Shown here piece by piece: positions 9,840-13,019 of a stretch of 13,019 bases of DNA. Made by a program: the position numbers and the translations under genes. Where the stretch lies: positions 1-13,019 of the forward strand of contig JBECKR010000199.1 of the NCBI GenBank assembly GCA_040235415.1, in the 5' to 3' direction. Origin of the DNA: JBECKR01 sp040235415 (GTDB lineage: Bacteria > Acidobacteriota > Polarisedimenticolia > Polarisedimenticolales > Polarisedimenticolaceae). The notes beneath the pieces were generated by a model. That model saw only the letters and a list, made by a program, of their open reading frames with translations. It was not told where the DNA came from and made no database searches. The stretch's first letter is position 1, and each line of letters begins with the position of its first letter.

Positions 9840-9907
9840 GGGGACGTTTTCCGAAACCGGGTTTCGGGGACAGCTGTCCCTCAAAGGGCCTTTCGGGAAA
9901 CGTCCCC
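9840..9907. repeat. GGGGAC palindromic repeat, locus 6 (compact)
   Basis: A 68-bp pair: GGGGACGTTTTCC from 9840 and GGGAAACGTCCCC to 9907, joined directly through GGGGACAGCTGTCCC (9866-9880) without the longer centre of other loci. It begins 23 bases after the stop of the WG-repeat gene (9931) and precedes the 82-aa gene by about 120 bases. Confidence 0.9.
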
Positions 9908-9930
9908 GAGGGCGGCGGCGCGGAGCGGCA

Positions 9931-12900
9931 TCAATCCGCCGGGCGGGCCGCCGCGAGCCCTTCCGAGAACGGCCCCACGTCCCGGAATCGCGGCGGGATG
10001 ACGAACGTCCCGCTGCGGTCGACGTAGCCGAACAGCTCCTTCCTGGTGGACTCGGCGATCTCCGGGTGCTGCCGGAGGTAATCCTGGTCGACGGAAACCG
10101 CCGCGAGCCCCTCCGAGAACGGCTTCGCGGACTTGAACCGGAAGTCGATCACGACCGTTCCGCGGTCGTCGATGTAGCCCCAGAGATCTCCCTTCTTCGC
10201 CGCGGCGAGCCCTTCGGAGAACGAGCTCACGAAGTCGTACTGCGGCGCGATCACGACCGCACCGGTCCGATCGAGGAAGCCCCACTTCCCGAAGAACCCC
10301 TCGTCCGGAGAGAACGCGGCGCGCCCTTCCGAGAAGTCGCGGACGTTCGCCAGGCCCGGACGAATGGCGACGCCTCCGCGGCGATCGAGGAACCCGATGC
10401 CGCTCTCCTTCAGCGCGGAGCGCTTGCGGAACGAGATCAAGCCGTCCCGGAAGGACGCCGAATACAGGTTGTACCCGTCCGACTCGAGCACGACGTTGGC
10501 GTCGACGTCGTAGCAGACGTAGCGGTCGGTCATCTTCCGCGGCCGGTGCTCGCGCACGCAGCCGACGCCCTCGGAGAAGTCGTACGCGTTGTCGTACTCC
10601 GGCGGGACCAGGAACGCGCCGTCGCGGCCCAGGAAGCCGCAACGGCCGTCTTTCGGGCAGACGCCCGCGAAGCCGTCCGTGAACCGGAACGCGGTCTCGA
10701 ACGTCTTCCCGGGAAACGCGTTCGCGCCCGTGCCGTCGACGTAGATCCAGCCGTCGCGGGTCTTGACCGCGGAAACCCCGCCGCTCATCGGCTTCGCCTC
10801 GAGATACTGCGGGACGACGACCGCGTTCCCCTCGCGATCGATGAACCCCTGCTGCTCCTCGCGGCCCACGACGGCGAGCCCCTCGGAGAACGGCTTCGCG
10901 ACCGCGTAGCGCGGCGGGACGACGAACGCGCCGCTGCGATCGACGTAGCCGAACCCGCGCTCCTCCCGCAGCTCCCCGGCGTCGTGGAAGGCGATCGCGT
11001 CGAGCGGGATCGCGAGCAGCGTGCCGGACGGCGCGACGCGACCTTCGGTCTCGACACGGTTCCAGCCGGCCGGATCGAGCCCGATCCCTCTCGAGATCAG
11101 ACGGGTCCCGGTGCGGTCGATCGTCACCCACTGTCGCTCCGCCTCGCTCAGGTCGGAGAGCGAGGGCGAGAAGTACAGCAGTTGCGACTCGGGAGAGGTC
11201 GCGACCTTCGCCCACCTCCCCGAGCGGAGGTCGACGACGAGGTAGCCGTACCAGTGCGCGGCGTCGACCGGGTCGGACGATTTCGTGTCGGGCCAGTGCA
11301 GCACGGGATGGACGTAGTAATCCCCCTGGATCCCCGCCGCGTGGCGGTTGGCGGCCCGCTCGAGGAACCACAGCGCCTCGAACGCGTCCTCGCGGAGGTC
11401 TCCGAGCGTCGCCATCGCGCGCCCTCGCTGCATCGCGAAGATCGCGTCCCAGACGGCGAAGGTGAATCCCACCGTCGCCTGTGCGCGATCCATCGCCTGG
11501 CCGACGCGGGCGGTGACGATCTGCCGGTCGATCGCGAGCGCCCGCTCCTGGTGCGCGATCTTCCGCTCCATCGCCCCGCTCGAGGGGTCCGAGAGCGTGC
11601 TCCGGGTCGCGGTGTACACCGCGGCGGTGTTGCGAGCCGCCGCGTCGAGCCACAGATCGGCCCGAGGGCCGGCGAAGACGACGTCGAAGGTTTCGGCGGG
11701 CGTCGCGGTCCGCGCGTTGAGATAGCCGGCCTTCTTCATCGCCGCCTCGAAGTCGACGAGCTCGTTCAGCTCGGAGACGGCGCGCTCCTTCAGCCGCGCG
11801 TAGGGGTAGTCCCAGTCGATCGGGATCGACCACGTCCGGCGCAGGGTCGCGAGATCGAACGCCGAGACCCCGCCATCCTGGAGGACGGCGAGGTGGTCGC
11901 CCCGAGGGACCAGGAAGTCGGGAGAGCGCTCGTCCCCGGTCGACGCGAGCTCGACTTCCGCGAGCGTCGCGCCGCTCGACGCGTCCCAGGCCTCGAGGGA
12001 GTTGCGCGCCGTCGGCCGCTCGCAGTGCGTGAACAGCAGCCGCGCCCCGATCAGCACGGGCGCGCTCATCATCGGTCCGTCGAGGTCGAGCCGCCAGCGC
12101 GCCGTGCCGTCCCCGAGCGCGACCGCGACGACGCTGCTCGAGCCGGACGCGACGTCGTTGCGCGCCACGAGGACGAGGTCCTCGTGAATCTCGACATGCG
12201 CCGGGATCGGGTTCGGCGGCAGCTTCCAGACGAGCGTGCCGTCGCCGTCGACGCGCGCCAGCGAGCCGTCGCGGCCCGGCAGCACGAGCGCGTCGCCGCG
12301 GGCCGCCCAGGACGACACCGGCCGCACCGGGCCGACGCCGGGCGTCGACCACGCGATCCTGCCGTCCTCGTCGTCGAGACGAGTCACGTCCCTCCCGGCG
12401 AGGAGCACGCCGGTGGGATCGACGAGCGCCTCCGTCTCGCCGACCGGGAACGACGCCGCCGGGAGCGCGGCGCTGAAGCGTCGCGCGCCGGTCGCGAGGT
12501 CGACGGACTCCGCCGTCGTGCTGTCGCCCTCGGGGGACAGGAGCACCGCGCGATCGGAGCCTCCGGACGGCAGCAGCCGCGACGCGCCCCGCGCCTCGAT
12601 CTGCCATCGCGGCTCGCCCGTGGCCGGATCGAGCCCCCGAAACACGACCGTCTCGGGTCGCACGAACATCCGGCGGAGGACCCCGCGGCGCGGTGCGTCG
12701 TCTTGCGCGCTCGCGCTCGCGCTCGCGCTCGACGCCTCGACGACGACGACCGGCGCCGTCGCGACGATGGTCAGCACGGTATCGGCGGCGAGGCGCTCGC
12801 GGCGCCACCGGATGGCGCCCGTGCCGGAGTCGATCCGCAGGAGCGGGCCGTCCTCGATCAGGACGAGGAGGTCGCCGCCGTCGAGCGCCCGGACGTCCTC

Positions 12901-13019
12901 GAAACTCCGGGGTCCGAGCTCTCCCAGCGAGAGCTGCCACATGGGGCGCGGGGCGGTCGCCGCAATCGTCGCCGCGAACGTCTCCCGCTTCTTCTCCAAG
13001 ATCTTGCCGACCGGGTCGC
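9931..13019 (-). CDS. PQQ-like beta-propeller / WG-repeat protein (5' end missing)
   Basis: The frame is open to the right edge (DPVGKILEKKRE reads as coding), so the true start is probably outside; residues are counted from the TTG at 12999 (1022 residues). Residues from about 20 to 395 form PQQ/quinoprotein-like propeller blades, with recurring 'L.RIDSGTGAIRW' and 'GLDPATGEPRW' patterns. About 395-680 is a mostly helical linker without a recognisable domain. From about 680 to the end I count nine WG repeats of the type 'GYVDRSGAFVVPPRY...PFSEGLA', the fifth being degenerate. Both repeat classes usually act as binding scaffolds, so this is probably a large ligand- or protein-binding protein, not an enzyme. 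Whether it is exported cannot be decided without the N-terminus. A short Ser-Ala tract comes from a hexanucleotide repeat at 12707-12730. The gene ends 23 bases before repeat locus 6. Confidence 0.88.
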   Translation of the reverse strand, partial: DPVGKILEKKRETFAATIAATAPRPMWQLSLGELGPRSFEDVRALDGGDLLVLIEDGPLLRIDSGTGAIRWRRERLAADTVLTIVATAPVVVVEASSASASASAQDDAPRRGVLRRMFVRPETVVFRGLDPATGEPRWQIEARGASRLLPSGGSDRAVLLSPEGDSTTAESVDLATGARRFSAALPAASFPVGETEALVDPTGVLLAGRDVTRLDDEDGRIAWSTPGVGPVRPVSSWAARGDALVLPGRDGSLARVDGDGTLVWKLPPNPIPAHVEIHEDLVLVARNDVASGSSSVVAVALGDGTARWRLDLDGPMMSAPVLIGARLLFTHCERPTARNSLEAWDASSGATLAEVELASTGDERSPDFLVPRGDHLAVLQDGGVSAFDLATLRRTWSIPIDWDYPYARLKERAVSELNELVDFEAAMKKAGYLNARTATPAETFDVVFAGPRADLWLDAAARNTAAVYTATRSTLSDPSSGAMERKIAHQERALAIDRQIVTARVGQAMDRAQATVGFTFAVWDAIFAMQRGRAMATLGDLREDAFEALWFLERAANRHAAGIQGDYYVHPVLHWPDTKSSDPVDAAHWYGYLVVDLRSGRWAKVATSPESQLLYFSPSLSDLSEAERQWVTIDRTGTRLISRGIGLDPAGWNRVETEGRVAPSGTLLAIPLDAIAFHDAGELREERGFGYVDRSGAFVVPPRYAVAKPFSEGLAVVGREEQQGFIDREGNAVVVPQYLEAKPMSGGVSAVKTRDGWIYVDGTGANAFPGKTFETAFRFTDGFAGVCPKDGRCGFLGRDGAFLVPPEYDNAYDFSEGVGCVREHRPRKMTDRYVCYDVDANVVLESDGYNLYSASFRDGLISFRKRSALKESGIGFLDRRGGVAIRPGLANVRDFSEGRAAFSPDEGFFGKWGFLDRTGAVVIAPQYDFVSSFSEGLAAAKKGDLWGYIDDRGTVVIDFRFKSAKPFSEGLAAVSVDQDYLRQHPEIAESTRKELFGYVDRSGTFVIPPRFRDVGPFSEGLAAARPAD
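12707..12730. repeat. Hexanucleotide tandem repeat (GCGCTC x4)
   Basis: Four perfect GCGCTC units inside the propeller-coding part of the WG-repeat gene, read on the - strand as alternating Ser-Ala. Gain or loss of a unit would keep the frame and only change linker length. Confidence 0.7.

Noticed and set aside
9881..12940. A 1019-codon open frame on the - strand overlapping the WG-repeat gene in another frame
   Set aside because: Its product is Arg-rich low complexity with no domain, whereas the chosen frame contains propeller blades and nine WG repeats.

Overview
The window is very GC-rich, densely coded bacterial DNA, probably from an uncultured member of the Acidobacteriota or a similar lineage (Planctomycetota and Myxococcota are alternatives). 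The clues are a kinase-linked ECF sigma factor, a Ser/Thr kinase fused to a STAND-type ATPase and TPRs, secreted zinc peptidases (M28, M14 and an HExxH/PA-domain type), a C-terminal cysteine-rich module and WG repeats. No rRNA, tRNA or marker gene is present, so the taxonomy is inference. I saw no transposase, integrase, CRISPR array or phage gene.

Layout. On the + strand: the 3' part of a membrane-anchored M28 peptidase (1-696), then a two-gene operon with a small exported protein (930-1328) and a secreted zinc metalloprotease carrying a PA domain (1333-2985). All later genes are on the - strand. In transcription order they are a PQQ-propeller/WG-repeat protein cut by the right edge (13019-9931), a small 82-aa protein (9715-9467), an ECF sigma factor (9386-8826), a 1216-aa kinase-ATPase-TPR protein (8686-5036) and a secreted M14 carboxypeptidase-like enzyme (4935-3025).

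The most striking feature is a family of GGGGAC-type palindromic repeats. Six loci (659-752, 2991-3084, 4946-5036, 8716-8809, 9467-9504, 9840-9907) hold eleven recognisable half-units. Each half-unit starts GGGGACGTTTCC or GGGGACGTTTTCC, can form a hairpin, and ends GGGGACAG or GGGGACGG. Five loci are head-to-head pairs and one is a solo half-unit. They sit at or just after the stop codon of every gene except the first gene of the 930-2985 operon. In three genes the repeat encodes the protein's last residues and the stop. Two unrelated proteins end in the same repeat-derived tail pattern (GRFP, three variable residues, FGDG). The family looks like REP/BIME elements spread by a RAYT-type enzyme encoded elsewhere; that origin is inference.

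Functionally, the sigma factor and kinase look like a phosphorylation-controlled pair. The sigma factor has a Thr-Thr-Ala stretch where ordinary ECF factors carry acidic residues in region 2, and the gene next to it encodes a predicted soluble kinase with large sensory domains. The M14 peptidase lies directly downstream and may be co-transcribed. The three exported peptidases point to extracellular or periplasmic protein breakdown. No gene-free stretch exceeds 300 bases; the largest (697-929) holds most of the first repeat and two short perfect palindromes.
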